Below are positions 10,663-23,600 of a stretch of 64,000 nt of DNA, piece by piece. Both the position numbers and the translations under genes were made by a program. The stretch covers positions 248,001 to 312,000 of the forward strand of contig OZ025853.1 in assembly GCA_964019425.1 (NCBI GenBank). Reading direction: 5' to 3'. Positions within the stretch are counted from its first letter, which is position 1, and every line of letters begins with the position of its first letter. Source of the stretch: Flectonema sp. DT1601 (lineage: Eukaryota > Euglenozoa > Diplonemea > Diplonemida > Diplonemidae). The notes under the pieces are model-generated. The model was not told the origin of the DNA and did not search any database. It saw only the letters and a list, made by a program, of their open reading frames with translations.

Positions 10663-10974
10663 CAAATAGTATGAAGAAGTCAGTCAGTCACTCAACCATT
10701 GAGACTGAATCACCCTCAGTTAGAATATGAGTTTATTATAAAAAAGTGCACTAAAATAAAATATAAAAAAGAAAAATTATAAAAACACAATTGTTCTGAT
10801 GTTCCATAATACACTTGTGGAATACGTAGTTTCAGGAGCCTTAATCTTATACTACTTGTCCCTCTTAGGCCTTCATCAGTAAGTTCTAGGGACTTCATTC
10901 CAGTTAATTAATAAATCGGATCCATCAATTGGTCTATTCAAATAGTATGAAGAAGTCAGTCAACCCTCAGTTAG
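10663..10974. repeat. Direct repeat flanking a dispersed element
   Basis: The 24-base sequence starting CAAATAGTATGAAGAAGTCA occurs at 10663-10686 and again at 10939-10962. Each copy is followed by the block CCCTCAGTTAG (10713-10723 and 10964-10974). The roughly 215 bases between them contain the 25-base block shared with 59520-59544 and a diverged stretch shared with 58996-59070. The layout suggests an inserted short interspersed element with duplicated flanks, or a local duplication. The element family is unknown. Confidence 0.55.
10854..10878 (-). repeat. Dispersed 25-base repeat, copy 1
   Basis: The block beginning ACTTGTCCCTCTTAGGCCTT on the plus strand is identical to 59520-59544. On the minus strand both copies are followed, at different distances, by a diverged block containing CCTGAAACTA and then by TTATATTCTAACT-like sequence. 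This suggests two diverged copies of one minus-strand element. Confidence 0.65.
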
Positions 10975-13014
10975 CAAGACAGGAGTGTTGTTTCTTTTTT
11001 TAATTGTTCGATGCAGTTGTAATTCATGTTGTAATTCAGTGCAGGGGAGGAAAATATGAATAATTATTTTCGTTTTACTATCAATACAGATTTGAACTCC
11101 GCGTTACTAGACGCGACCTAATAAAAATCGTTTAAAAAGCGACTCCTATTTGTTCATATCACGTTAACACAATCCAATTGTTTTATTTATGCTACTCTCT
11201 TTCTTTTGAAGATCTTTTTTTTTTTTTTTTTTTTTTTTTTTTCCCTCTCTCTTTCCCCAAAAAAGGAATAAAGCACCCTTAAAGACAAACCAACAGTAAC
11301 ATTACTGGAGCAGAAAAAAAAATCTTTTTTTTTTTTTTTTTTTTTCTTTCTTTCCCTCCTCAAAGTAAATGTTCTTATGTGTTGCATAGCTTTATTCAGT
11401 ACAGGCCAATAATAATAATAATAATACGAAATAAGAAAAAGAGACAGAGTAGGGTGGTAGCTGGGGAAGAATAAGGAGATTGCCAGAAGGCTCTCTCTCA
11501 CTGGTCAATACCAGTTGCAAAAGGAGAGAAGAAAAAAAAAAAAAAAAAAAAAAAAAAAGAAGGACAGCTCTTTTAAAAAGACTGAACAACATAGTGTACA
11601 ATAGCAGATCACAGGGTTCTCTTCCTCTGATTTGCTAATAACGTCTCTCTCGTGCTGCTTTTTTTTTTTTTTTTTTAAAGTTACAGGATCAATAATAAAA
11701 TTCTTTTAATCGCAGACAGTAATACTGACTGGCACAGGGAAATGGATAACGCCATTTAAAAGTCTGCAACTCACTTCATCACCAAAGAAATTCCTTAGGA
11801 TTATTCAATTAGTAAGAGTCGAATACACTATCTACATCAGTCTAACATTCCTTAATCATGTATTAGTAGAAAGGCTTGTCGGCAACTCAACTACTCAGTT
11901 GAAAAAAATCCTGTATGTACGGAGTACAAAAAAATTTCGAAGATAATTGAAAAAAAAAAAAAATAAATAAATAAAAAAAAAAATAAGAAAGGTCAGCACA
12001 GCAACATCAGTATGGATAGGTTTTTGAATTTACCGAACGACGCAAAATTGAACAGAACAAAAAAAAGAAAAAGATTTTTAAAAAAAAAAAAAAAAAAAAA
12101 AGCGATTCAAAGAACGCGAATCGAACACCAACCATGCATCTCATTGTTGCCACCTAGTGTAGCGAGAGTTGCCGATCATGCACATAACCCATCAGGATCC
12201 TCATATAAAGAACATTTCAGCTACGCACGCACAAGATATAGATCAAGATTTGCTCGTCAGTCAAGTGAAAAGACTACGCAAATTTAAAAAAAAAAAAAAA
12301 AGATTGTATGGAACAGAATAAGGTGAAGGAATATGTTTCCCCTTCACAGTTGACCAGAAATGAGACAGAGTGGAAAGCGTTTTTTTTTACGCCTATGAAC
12401 CCAACTGACAGTTCTCTGTAAGACGTGACTTAGTCAGTTGGGAAAAAAGGGAGAAAGAAAGAAAGAAAAAAAAAAAATGAATCGTCTGAATTGAAAATAA
12501 GAAACGAGCAATAAGATGACCTTATCACGAATCAAAAATACAGGAAAAAGATTGGAAAGACACACAGCTCACATCAATTGTTATAAAAATAGAAGGAAAA
12601 AAAAAAAAAAAAAAGACAACACCTCAAAAAAGGTGTATTGCGTTCGAGTGGGTAAGACCAACAAAAACATCTAATAAAACATTTTTTCAAGAAATCATAT
12701 TTCCTTATCTCAGTTCCGTGACATGACCACCAGAGAGGAACTAATTTTATCGAATAAAAAGTATGCAGTTCTATCACACAACTCACATACTATTCTAATC
12801 GCACACTAGTCACATATTTCGATCTAATAATATTTCACTTTTTTTTTTGTCTGGGAGAGGATGTAGTAGTCGGTAATCAAAACAGAACTACTTCACACAG
12901 TTGTGTAAAGTGTGGTTACCATGATGAAGTACCAGGCACCTCAAAGGTGCAATAGAACAGTATTGGTTTTGTTTATTTCATATTTCTTTTTTTTGATCGT
13001 AGGACGAGTAACAC

Positions 13015-14202
13015 TCACATGTACCTATCAGCGAAGGCCATCGCTCTCTCATCAACGGCATCGAAATAATTAGTCTTTACCTTTTTACATTTTGGTTTTG
13101 GTTTAGCTCGGGTGGTTTGTTTTTGTTTTTTGGATTCCTCATCATCTTTATTACCCGCAACTTCGATATCGTAAGGAAGGCATTCAGCTTCAGGATCGAT
13201 TGCGTTTTGTAGTAAGTGATTTTGTTTTCTACCAATTGACTGAGAACAGAGTGAATGGTTGAAACGACAAGCAATCTCGAGAGGAGTAAGCCCACGATGA
13301 TCTCTCTTTTGAAGGCAGACTCGTAGTACAGAATCTTCCTTAGTCAGTAGCGTGTGAGTCAGTTCTGTCGACCCATTCATCGCTGAGTAGTGTAAAGGTA
13401 TAAATCCAAACGAATCTTGCGACACAACTGAAGCTCCCGCTCCCACGAGTGTCTTCGCTAATTTTGTTTCACCATGTCTAGCTGCATGATGTAATAACGT
13501 ACGTCCACCACCATCCGTAGCTGACATGTTAATCAGTCCTTCTCTTGCTGACCAGGTGATTAGTTCACAAACTCTACGCTTTTCAATACTGAGATTCACA
13601 TCCCCATCACGTTTTGAAGACTTAGTACAATACTTGTCTGAGAGGATTGATCTGTGAAGTCGGAATAGTCTGATCAGCATGTGAGTTACATGACTTCTTT
13701 CTCCACCAGTCTCAACGAATTTTTGAAGCGAATCCTTTGCTCCGTCTAACGTCGCAGGTGAAATAGTATTGTGAATTAGCGATGGAGCATTCGGTGGTGT
13801 CATTGCAATCTGTGCTAAGATTAGTTCAGTCGGTGGAGTCATAATCGGAGATCTGTTTGAGATGTTTGGAGATGACGGAGTGCTTCTCGATCCACTTATC
13901 GAAATCTTATTTCTAATTAGAGTTTGCAGATACTCAAATGAACTACTTCCTACAGGTGGTGCTACTCTGACCTTCTCAAGAGATCTCCACCAGTATCTAC
14001 ATGTCGCAGAAGGTATAAATTGATAATTATCATCATCAAGATACCCAATCATACCACTTCTCTTTGTTACAAAAGAGATTATCAATACTAACACTTCTTC
14101 TGATACATCGTTGATGTGACGAACTCTCTTCGGTTTCCATAATTGTGCTCCTAATTTCATTTTTTTCAATGACTTTGTTGACAGTCCATTCTTAGCTCCC
14201 AT
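13015..14202 (-). CDS. F-box-like and ankyrin-repeat protein
   Basis: 395 residues from ATG at 14202. The frame is open for 49 further codons, but those encode Lys/Phe runs from homopolymers. The acceptor CATCTCAACAACAG lies 18 bases before this ATG, which decides the start. Residues about 30-85 resemble an F-box (VSEEVLVLIISFV, then ATCRYWWRSLEKV). About 230-330 hold two or three ankyrin repeats (GRTLLHHAARHGETKLAKTL; GFIPLHYSAMNGSTELTHTL; GLTPLEIACRFNH). The C-terminus is Lys-rich. F-box proteins usually recruit substrates to SCF ubiquitin ligases through a second interaction domain, and the ankyrins would suit that. The F-box call is moderate; the ankyrin call is firm. Confidence 0.85.
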   Translation of the reverse strand: MGAKNGLSTKSLKKMKLGAQLWKPKRVRHINDVSEEVLVLIISFVTKRSGMIGYLDDDNYQFIPSATCRYWWRSLEKVRVAPPVGSSSFEYLQTLIRNKISISGSRSTPSSPNISNRSPIMTPPTELILAQIAMTPPNAPSLIHNTISPATLDGAKDSLQKFVETGGERSHVTHMLIRLFRLHRSILSDKYCTKSSKRDGDVNLSIEKRRVCELITWSAREGLINMSATDGGGRTLLHHAARHGETKLAKTLVGAGASVVSQDSFGFIPLHYSAMNGSTELTHTLLTKEDSVLRVCLQKRDHRGLTPLEIACRFNHSLCSQSIGRKQNHLLQNAIDPEAECLPYDIEVAGNKDDEESKKQKQTTRAKPKPKCKKVKTNYFDAVDERAMAFADRYM

Positions 14203-14389
14203 GTGTGTTGTTGAGGTAAAGCTGTTGTTGAGATGAAAAACAAATAAATTATTTTGAAAAAAAAGATGAATTAATTTCACGATTTTTTTTCGTTTTTTCT
14301 CATATCCAATTTTTGAGACGAAAAAAAAAAAAATCTTTTTTAAACGCATTTGATAATATCGTAGTCATGTAACGTGCTAAACAGTTTTC

Positions 14390-16378
14390 TTATTGAAGAT
14401 TGAGAGAAGCAAGTGACTCAGTCAGGTCCTGGAGAGTCGACTTCGTGTAAATAGTTTTCACGTACGTCGGTACCCAGTCAGCAAAGTCATAGTTTAAAGC
14501 AACATAGTTTGCTCTTGGAGCTTTTCCTACCCAATTAGTTTGAAGAGTGGCTTCCATTGCTGCTAGGGCCATGACTGAATGAGAAGCAGCAGCTTTTTTA
14601 TCTCCTTGAAAGAGATAAATACTAATAAGAGCCGCATGAATACGATGTGATAACCAGTGAAATGGATGTAACAATGAAGCAGCTTTCTCCTTAACAACAA
14701 GTAATTCATTCAGGAGCTCAGTATCAACAGATTGTAAAGATGCAAGACTTCCTAACAAGACGGGGACAATCCTCTCAATGTCAGAGAGGATTGGATCAAC
14801 TGTGTTCATTACGTAGTCGAAGTTTAAGTTTAAATTACAACTACTACAAACAGCCTCACCATCTTCTGGTACTGCTACCCAACAATTATCACATGGGCAT
14901 CTGATTGTGTTAGCTAAAGCATAGTTACTCTTCTCTGCACATCGTCCACAATTACACTCAAATGTGTGAAGAGTTCGTAGAGCTCCTCTTCGGTAGCTGC
15001 TGGGTTGCATCAAATCTGCGATGTACGACGTTAGGATTTCTTCCCCTTTTTGTATTGGACGACACGCAACTAAATCACCTGAATCAGTTCGAGTAGCATT
15101 TGGTAAACAACTGTGATTAACCCAAGCTAATGGAGGACCTACAAGAGTAATAGTCTCACACTCCGTGTTCGTACCTTCAAAACTATTTGTCTGAACCAAA
15201 GCTGCGATCCACAAGCAAAGTTGTTGAATTGGAGAATGGTCTTTGTTAGTATCTAACCAGGAAACACTTTCGCTAAGTTTTAAGAAATCCGTTGATAGAA
15301 TCTGCGCAGCGAGCATAGCAGCTGAGAAGTTTACGTCAGCTCTGGCGCACAACATCGTAGTGCAATCAGTGCATTGATTATGAGCTTCTAAGTGAATGAT
15401 ATCATGTGCTCTTCCTTTATTAGTATTGTTGTTTGGATCCATTTGTATACCAATTCTAACGTAAGCATTCACACAGGTAGTAACAGTTGCGAACAAGTCA
15501 TCTGTATCTATGTGAGTTTTATCATCAGAGTTTACTTCTTCCAGTAGCTTTGCTTCTTTCAGTGCAGTATGAGGGATACCAAAACTGTCGGCTGATGCCT
15601 TCAGAGATGCCATCCTTGTTTTTATTGCTGCGGTGTGACTGCAGATGACTTCGTGAACTTTCTTTTCATTATCATCATTTTTACATTTTCCTGAACACCA
15701 ATAAATTGCTTTACATCCTTTACATGTGTAGCTGCTGTTTGTGACAGTTGCACTGCAACGGGCGCAGTATTTCATGGCATCGTCACCCCCAACAGCGATT
15801 GGGACTTCCTGCTTGATTATTACCTCACCAATTCCAATATTGCGAGAGGCGACGATATCTCTGCCACTCCTGCTGTTTGGATCTGTCGATCTGACTGACC
15901 AAGGAGTGGGAAGGTATCCCAAGTCAACGTCGTTTTTTAGTCTGACCAGTTCTTCTTTACGAGCATCTGACAACACCTTAAGAACTCCAGTCTTCAACAC
16001 TTCAGCAATGTAACGCTCATCTAGACTGCAGGCTGATATAAACGGCCAGATTGGAGTGTCGACTGCTCTGCCCTGTTGCTGGCAATTCCTTAGCATTGAT
16101 TGTCCCAGTAGCATTAATCCTCTCGCATGCGCTGGTTGGATTTTTATTAGCTTCTCTGCATCAGCTTGTGCATCACAACATTTGTCCATTGCGATTCTAC
16201 AAGCTGCTCTGTTTCCTAAAGTCTTTATGGCTTCTTGTGCTGGTTCAGATCCTGGTGAGCGGGTTACCCATCTTTCTAATGAAGAAGTATACTTATTATC
16301 AGCTTCTTGTAACTTCCCTGATGCGAACAGCGTGTTTCCTTCATTTCGGTAGTCTCGTATGAGTTCGGCTTCAGTCAT
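14390..16378 (-). CDS. SMYD-like TPR/SET/MYND methyltransferase
   Basis: 662 residues from ATG at 16378. The acceptor TCACCACAG sits 8 bases upstream, and the open frame beyond it has only a TTG. N-terminal TPR-like helices (about 5-110; NEGNTLFASGKLQEADNKY) precede a split SET domain (about 170-200 and 405-460). The split is occupied by a MYND zinc finger (about 204-245; CARCSATV, CKGCKAIYWC, HEVIC). The SET core has WVNHSCLPNA and EEILTSYI, and a post-SET CNCGRC follows at about 475. SMYD enzymes methylate lysines on histones or cytosolic proteins using S-adenosylmethionine. All signature residues appear present, so an active enzyme is likely; the substrate is unknown. The TPR is N-terminal here, whereas animal SMYDs carry it at the C-terminus. 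Confidence 0.9.
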   Translation of the reverse strand: MTEAELIRDYRNEGNTLFASGKLQEADNKYTSSLERWVTRSPGSEPAQEAIKTLGNRAACRIAMDKCCDAQADAEKLIKIQPAHARGLMLLGQSMLRNCQQQGRAVDTPIWPFISACSLDERYIAEVLKTGVLKVLSDARKEELVRLKNDVDLGYLPTPWSVRSTDPNSRSGRDIVASRNIGIGEVIIKQEVPIAVGGDDAMKYCARCSATVTNSSYTCKGCKAIYWCSGKCKNDDNEKKVHEVICSHTAAIKTRMASLKASADSFGIPHTALKEAKLLEEVNSDDKTHIDTDDLFATVTTCVNAYVRIGIQMDPNNNTNKGRAHDIIHLEAHNQCTDCTTMLCARADVNFSAAMLAAQILSTDFLKLSESVSWLDTNKDHSPIQQLCLWIAALVQTNSFEGTNTECETITLVGPPLAWVNHSCLPNATRTDSGDLVACRPIQKGEEILTSYIADLMQPSSYRRGALRTLHTFECNCGRCAEKSNYALANTIRCPCDNCWVAVPEDGEAVCSSCNLNLNFDYVMNTVDPILSDIERIVPVLLGSLASLQSVDTELLNELLVVKEKAASLLHPFHWLSHRIHAALISIYLFQGDKKAAASHSVMALAAMEATLQTNWVGKAPRANYVALNYDFADWVPTYVKTIYTKSTLQDLTESLASLNLQ

Positions 16379-16429
16379 ATTTGATGCTGTGGTGAGTAAT
16401 GTGAAAGGTTTAGTTGGCAAGCTCAACAA

Positions 16430-17697
16430 TCACTTCAGAGAATACATTTGATTCCAACCTAACCTGTGTAGTGAGGATGTACTGAAGAATGCTATCTTCA
16501 TTGAAGAATACTATTTTTTTTTTAAATTTAATTGTCTCTTTTTTTTATTTCTCTCACGGATTTTTTTTTTTTTTTTTTAAAGTTTCATCACCCAGTTTTT
16601 TTTTTTCCGGTCATTAGTTTTTTTTTTTTCTTTGAAGGGTTGCTTTTTTTTTTTTTTTTTTTTTTCTCCGCTTGTTAGCTTAATTAAGAACCAAAATTGC
16701 CTGGGGAGGGTTGGTACGAAGAGGGAAAAGGGAGATCGGGAGAGAAATGCCTAAGCTTGACATCGAAAAAAGCTGAAAACAACATCGGAGTGATAGAGCG
16801 TAAGTTAGATGTGTTGTTAGCATTTTTTTTTTTTTTTTTTTTTTTTCCCACTTTCCTCCTTTTTTTTAAATCCCGGCTAGTATTTTGGGAAGAGGAAGGA
16901 CACCAAGAAAGGCTAGCAAAGATGATAGCGACAAAAACAGCAAATAAAGCCATTCAAGTAGAGTGTGCAATTATTATATCTCTCGTGTTGTAGGGATAGG
17001 AAAAAAAAAGGGAAAAAAAAGAAGAAAAAAAAGAAAGAAAAAAAAAAAAGGGATGCTTATTTTATTTTTTTAAAGTACCAAAGACATCGAATCAGAGATT
17101 ATGTCCTCCGCCAATAATCTGAAGCAAGCTTCGATAACAACCTTCCACATGAATTATGTAATAGCACCACTCAAAGACCATTGAAAAGGGAAAAACAGAC
17201 TCTCTTCATCAGAGTCAATAATCCACGCAAAAAAAATGGTTCGCTAACAGACGTATCACACAATAAGCATCTTCCAGTCTACCGATGAGGGAGGGTAGAT
17301 ACTTGCTGTTACTTGTCGTAACTCATCACATACTGTAACAAGACAACAGTAATTTTTGATCAAAAAAAAACTAATGAAGACACTGTGCGGTAGGAGAGTG
17401 GGATGGAATGGATTGAACGGGATACTGAGAACTAAACAGAGTTTTGTGCAAAAAAAAAAAAAAAAAAAAAGAAAGAAATTAAAAAAATAAGACAAACGGG
17501 AAAAACAAGGACCTACTTTTCTCATCAAACACAACATTATAAACAAGTCTTTGTTACGAAATGATACCGTAACCGACTTAAACTGATAAAGCTGATAGAG
17601 AGGGATTATATGTGCTGCTTACAATGTCGCATGTTTTCCCCACCCAGCTATAACACAATGAGTTGTTCAGCTAATACATTAAAAAAGCTGTTAACGA
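16430..17697. other. 1.3-kb spacer, homopolymer-rich
   Basis: No gene supported. T runs cluster at about 16510-16680 and 16825-16847, and A runs at 17003-17050 and 17450-17470. Open frames here are mostly Phe or Lys runs. The stretch just below the SMYD start contains its acceptor. Confidence 0.6.
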
Positions 17698-20600
17698 CTA
17701 CTTTGGTAATCCTTTCTGGTCTAAGTGAGCATTCAATGCAGCCGATAATTCCTCTCCGAATGGAGCAATCTGCTTCCTCGTAGTTGACCAAAATTCTGGA
17801 ATGCTACTCAACTCACAGGAGGGTAACGACGCGAGTACATTTACAACATTTTTTGTTTGTTCCGAAACTGCTTCCTTAACAACTTCACTACCCTGTGGAG
17901 GACGTGAGTAGTATGCATATAAGTGTGCTAATAGCTCTTTCCATTGTGCCATAAATTCATTGGGTGATGATGATATTTTTGAATACTCCGTGAAGTGTAA
18001 GAATGATCTACACAGTAGTGCGAGAACTTGAGTCTGTAGATCTTCAATACCAGAGTGACCAGCCTTTGATGATCCACTCTTTAACATCGGTTGTTGAATT
18101 GGAGAGTCAGGAATATTTCCACCTCCAAACACACTTGTGATGGCATTTGTTGGACTAAACCTTCCTAGGAATCCAACATTTTGATCTGCTGTTGCTGCAG
18201 CAAATGGTACATTCTGTAATGCAGCAACCTTCGATTGTTGTGCCGCGTCAGTTGCTTCTGTTTGTTCACCACAAAGTCTCTTAACTAAAGGCATGACTAC
18301 CTTATCAATAGCATCATAACAAACAGGAATTGGTAAGTTAGCTGTCTCACTTGCAAGTATTGATCTCTGTAAGGCGACGAGAGCATCTGACCGATCCTTC
18401 GTTAGAGAATCACATGATGCGGACTTCGCGAGACCATTTAAAACACTTAACCAAGCAGAAGTACATTCCATACTCGTACGAGTTAGACCATCAGTTCGGG
18501 CGACCAATTTGTCCCTAATGTTTGTTAAAGTTTCTACGACATTTAATCCCTCACCAGATGAGGTGACACGTTGCCAGTCAGAGTCTTCTGTTGGACTACT
18601 TCCTGCTGTTGGAGTAATCCCAGCAGCGTGTAATAAATACATTCTAACAATCGCTTGTACTAAGTATGGAACGTTCTGAGGCCATACGATTTGATCAACT
18701 TGAGAACAGAGAAGATCGAAATATATGGCTGCGATACTTGGGTTCTTCTCACCGTTAGAGAAGGCTACGACACCACACTTTTCAGATAGTCGGATAAGCA
18801 TATCCCATGCAGCGTGATCGTTAATGCCTCTGAGAGATTTCTCTTGATAAACAGTTCTCATAGCTGTAGCAAAGTGATTCATTAACAACCCTCTAACAGC
18901 AGTGTGAGTTAGTTGATGAAATTTCGCCAGTCCCATTAACAGTTCCATAGTTCTTGGAAGGGATGCAGAATCAGCTGTTGTCAATTTAACAAATATGCGC
19001 AACTTTGACAACACAACATGCTCACCAAGTGATATCCAATAGTATTTCTGTTGTTGAGCCTGTTGTTTTTGTTTTATATTATTATCTATTTTTTTAAATA
19101 AGAACATTCACAAAATCTAAAACATACTTCTCTAGTCTTTGGCACACTCGTATTTTCCGACAGAGCGATATGGTGCATGGTTGTGCTAAGAATCCTCGTG
19201 TAGAATACTTCTATGATGCTATGGGGGACGCTGAAACGGTGACCTGTTGTTTTTTTGTTGTTATTGTGTTGTTTGTTTACTGCAGTCAATATGTCTGGCA
19301 ACAGTTGGTTATTTTTCTCGAATAAGTTTCTCACACTAGCGCGAAGACCCTCCACCACACTGCATTGTGTCGTATGGAGTAGTGGGGGCGCTTAAGCTGT
19401 GTTTCACAAAAAGATCAAAGAGGACTCAGAGCTCTTCCGCAAGCATGTTGCTCACAGAAACTCATTTCTAGCGCAAAACACTTTTTCTCACACTAGCGCG
19501 AAGACCCTCCACCACACTGCATTATGTCGTATGGAGTAGTGGGGGCGCTTAAGCTGTGTTTCACAAAAAGATCAAAAAGGACTCAGAGCACTTCCGCAAG
19601 CATGTTGCTCACAGAATTTAATTTCTAGTGCAAAACACTTTTTCTCACACTAGCGCGAAGACCCTCCACCACACTGCATTGTGTCGTATGGAGTAGTGGG
19701 GGCGCTTAAGCTGTGTTTCACAAAAAGATCAAAAAGGACTCAGAGCACTTCCGCAAGCATGTTGCTCACAGAATTTAATTTCTAGTGCAAAACACTTTTT
19801 CTCACACTAGCGCGAAGACCCTCCACCACACTGCATTGTGTCGTATGGAGTAGTGGGGGCGCTTAAGCTGTGTTTCACAAAAAGATCAAAAAGGACTCAG
19901 AGCACTTCCGCAAGCATGTTGCTCACAGAATTTAATTTCTAGTGTAAAACACTTTTTCTCACACTAGCGCGAAGACCCTCCACCACACTGCATTGTGTCG
20001 TATGGAGTAGTGGGGGCGCTTAAGCTGTGTTTCACAAAAAGATCAAAAAGGACTCAGAGCTCTTCCGCAAGCATGTTGCTCACAGAAATTAATTTCTAGT
20101 GTAAAACACTTTTTCTCACACTAGCGCGAAGACCCTCCACCACACTGCATTATGTCGTATGGAGTAGTGGGGCGCTTAAGCTGTGTTTCACAAAAAGATC
20201 AAAAAGGACTCAGAGCACTTCCGCAAGCATGTTGCTCACAGAAATTAATTTCTAGTGTAAAACACTTTTTCTCACACTAGCGCGAAGACCCTCCACCACA
20301 CTGCATTATGTCGTATGGAGTAGTGGGGGCGCTTAAGCTGTGTTTCACAAAAAGATCAAAAAGGACTCAGAGCACTTCCGCAAGCATGTTGCTCACAGAA
20401 TTTAATTTCTAGTGTAAAACACTTTTTCTCACACTAGCGCGAAGACCCTCCACCACACTGCATTGTGTCGTATGGAGTAGTGGGGGCGCTTAAGCTGTGT
20501 TTCACAAAAAGATCAAAAAGGACTCAGAGCACTTCCGCAAGCATGTTGCTCACAGAATTTAATTTCTAGTGTAAAACACTTTTTCTCACACTAGCGCGAA

Positions 20601-23600
20601 GACCCTCCACCACACTGCATTATGTCGTATGGAGTAGTGGGGGCGCTTAAGCTGTGTTTCACAAAAAGATCAAAAAGGACTCAGAGCTCTTCCGCAAGCA
20701 TGTTGCTCACAGAAATTAATTTCTAGTGTAAAACACTTTTTCTCACACTAGCGCGAAGACCCTCCACCACACTGCATTATGTCGTATGGAGTAGTGGGGG
20801 CGCTTAAGCTGTGTTTCACAAAAAGATCAAAGAGGACTCAGAGCTCTTCCGCAAGCATGTTGCTCACAGAAATTAATTTCTAGTGTAAAACACTTTTTCT
20901 CACACTAGCGCGAAGACCCTCCACCACACTGCATTATGTCGTATGGAGTAGTGGGGGCGCTTAAGCTGTGTTTCACAAAAAGATCAAAGAGGACTCAGAG
21001 CTCTTCCGCAAGCATGTTGCTCACAGAAATTAATTTCTAGTGTAAAACACTTTTTCTCACACTAGCGCGAAGACCCTCCACCACACTGCATTATGTCGTA
21101 TGGAGTAGTGGGGGCGCTTAAGCTGTGTTTCACAAAAAGATCAAAGAGGACTCAGAGCTCTTCCGCAAGCATGTTGCTCACAGAAACTCATTTCTAGCGC
21201 AAAACACTTTTTCTCACACTAGCGCGAAGACCCTCCACCACACTGCATTATGTCGTATGGAGTGGTGGGGGCGCTTAAGCTGTGTTTCACAAAAAGATCA
21301 AAAAGGACTCAGAGCTCTTCCGCAAGCATGTTGCTCACAGAAATTAATTTCTAGTGTAAAACACTTTTTCTCACACTAGCGCGAAGACCCTCCACCACAC
21401 TGCATTATGTCGTATGGAGTGGTGGGGGCGCTTAAGCTGTGTTTCACAAAAGCAAAATCGAGCGAAAAACTGTAACTATAAAACCCGCCCAAAATCAAGA
21501 AAAGGGGGTAATTTGATACTGCATTTCTTAAGGGGAAAAAAGAAACCCTCACTCCCCCCACTCAAACAGTTCACAGTAATAACAAGTAAAAACACAAACC
21601 ATTTGCAATAAGTAGGTCGGCAACTCTGTGGACCGCAAAAACGGCGCTGCGTAGCTCAGATGGAGTGGCAATGAGTAGTTCTGATTCTGAAGGAGGTTGA
21701 CCAGTTGCTCTGTTTGTGTTTGGACTCGATGTAGCACCAGAAGAGTCGATCACTGCTTTGATTATACAATGAAGAACTTCATCAGAGAAACCAACAACAC
21801 CCCTTTCAAGAAGATCAGTAATACCACATGCTTCTACAACATCCCATACTCGAGATGTTGCGGCACGAGCCTGAGCTGCTTCATTTTCAACTTCAGTCAT
21901 CGAAGAGAAGAATCCCCAGCCTTGAGCAGCCCTGCCATCATCTTCTTCTCTACCATGAATAATAGAAGGATCTGGTTCATACAATAAAGGTGATACGGCA
22001 GATGTATAAAAGGAAGATCTAACTGTTGGAATGTCACCAGCCCTTGATCTATTTGGAATATCTGTGTATAATGGCGGAGGTGGAGCTGATGGCAAACTAC
22101 CTGTGTGAGTAACTCCAGGGTGGTTAGCATGTTTTACAGTCATACTTGCAGCATGAGTTGCCTTTTCGTAGTGTCTGCCGGCGCTCTTTTGTTGCTGAAA
22201 TAGTTGTTTTGCCTTTCTTTGTTCAGGTAGGCATTCCAATAGAAAAATTCTTTTAACCAAATCGATTACTTTTGTCCAAGATTCTCTCATGCAGTCTCCA
22301 TGGTTTTTTATAACTCTAAATAACACTTTTACAGCTAATAGTCCAGTTGAATTCTTCCCCAGGCTCCTGACAGATGCTGGTCCCTGATGGGGATCTAAAG
22401 GAGTTGTGAATCGCAGTAATGCGAGTATGATTTTATCAACCACCTTAGTCATAGAGAAGTATGATGCCATGACACTGCATAAGTAAAATCCTTCCATTGC
22501 GTTGTTGACAGTGACTTCACCTCCGGCATCCGCATCGATTGCTTCCGTGACAGACTTTAAAGCAGATATCGCTGGGTTTACAAGAATGCTGAATAAATAG
22601 TTGTCGTACTCCCTACTTGCATGTGATGCCAGAGACCCAATGGTCCCTCCCTTCACCCTTGATTGATCAACAGCTTTTTGCCATTGAAAATCGTCATCAG
22701 CGATATCAGTCACCGCATCTTGCATTTTTAATTTATCATTTTTAATTTCATTGTAAACCTTTTCTTGGTATTCTCGAGGAACATCTTTGCCGTCATTAGT
22801 GCCTCTGTTGTTGCGACAAAAGCAATCAAGAGTCATTTTATTCTCAACTTGATTGTTATGGAGATCAGTATTTAACATAATTGTTGAGAATGAAAACACA
22901 AAAGCCGCGTCACAAGTTGCGAAAGGGTTCATTAAGTCACCATCCTCATGAGGATTTTGTTCATGCCAGCATGTTGCAAGTGCTTCCATGAGTCTATCAA
23001 TTCTCTGTGCTTCACCAGGTAGTCGATAAAGAGAGAGGACTAGCCTCATGGATCCGATTAAGGATCTCTTTCTAAAGTCTATTTCACCGTAAAATCCTTC
23101 ACGTACTTGAGAGCTGTATAGGACTCGACCTTCTTGTTTGTCTGCATTTAGCGCCATTCGGGCATCAAACGTCTCTTTTGTTTCATCTTGTTCGCGGTGT
23201 AGCTCGAACTCTGGGTCAAGTCCTCCCTCTGAAATGTACTCACCAAGCATTACTTTATCAAGAATGTCTGAAAACCTGTGAAGCATTTTACCAACGGCAA
23301 GACCATCAGATGCAGCACTGATACCGTACAGTCCAGCTGCTTCAGGAGTTGGTGGTGCTCTCGCATGTTTTACTGCAGCCTTTGGCTTTTCTTTAAATAA
23401 TTGCGCGAAATGAGCAAGTTCCTGCTTCTCTTTTAAGATGGCTAATTGCTCAGGTGATTGCGTACACTGTGTGTGGTTTTTTTTTTTTTTTTTTTGATTT
23501 AGTGAACCCAGTGAACCCAGTGGAGAGATTTCAAATTACGCAGAAAATTCTAATATGAACGAATGTATCAATACAAAAGAACTAATAAATTCATACCACA

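Larger units (their letters stand above)
10574..13014. other. 2.4-kb spacer with homopolymers and dispersed repeats
   Basis: No convincing gene on either strand. The short open frames here are low-complexity translations of T or A runs (for example near 11218-11242, 11325-11345, 11530-11558 and 12590-12614). A local direct repeat (10663-10686 and 10939-10962) flanks a segment sharing a 25-base block with 59520-59544. No rRNA or tRNA was recognised. Confidence 0.6.

Noticed and set aside
11187-11601. Lys/Phe-rich open frames
   Set aside because: They are translations of A and T homopolymers with no conserved features.
12105-12180. Possible tRNA on the minus strand (GGTGTTCGATTCGCG)
   Set aside because: Only a T-loop-like string is present; no acceptor or anticodon arms pair around it.
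21125-21379. Small protein gene within the satellite
   Set aside because: The frame exists only because two satellite units happen to be read through; the period is not a multiple of three.
19329-21449. CRISPR-like array
   Set aside because: Repeats are 157 bases and contiguous without spacers, in a eukaryotic intron; this is a satellite.
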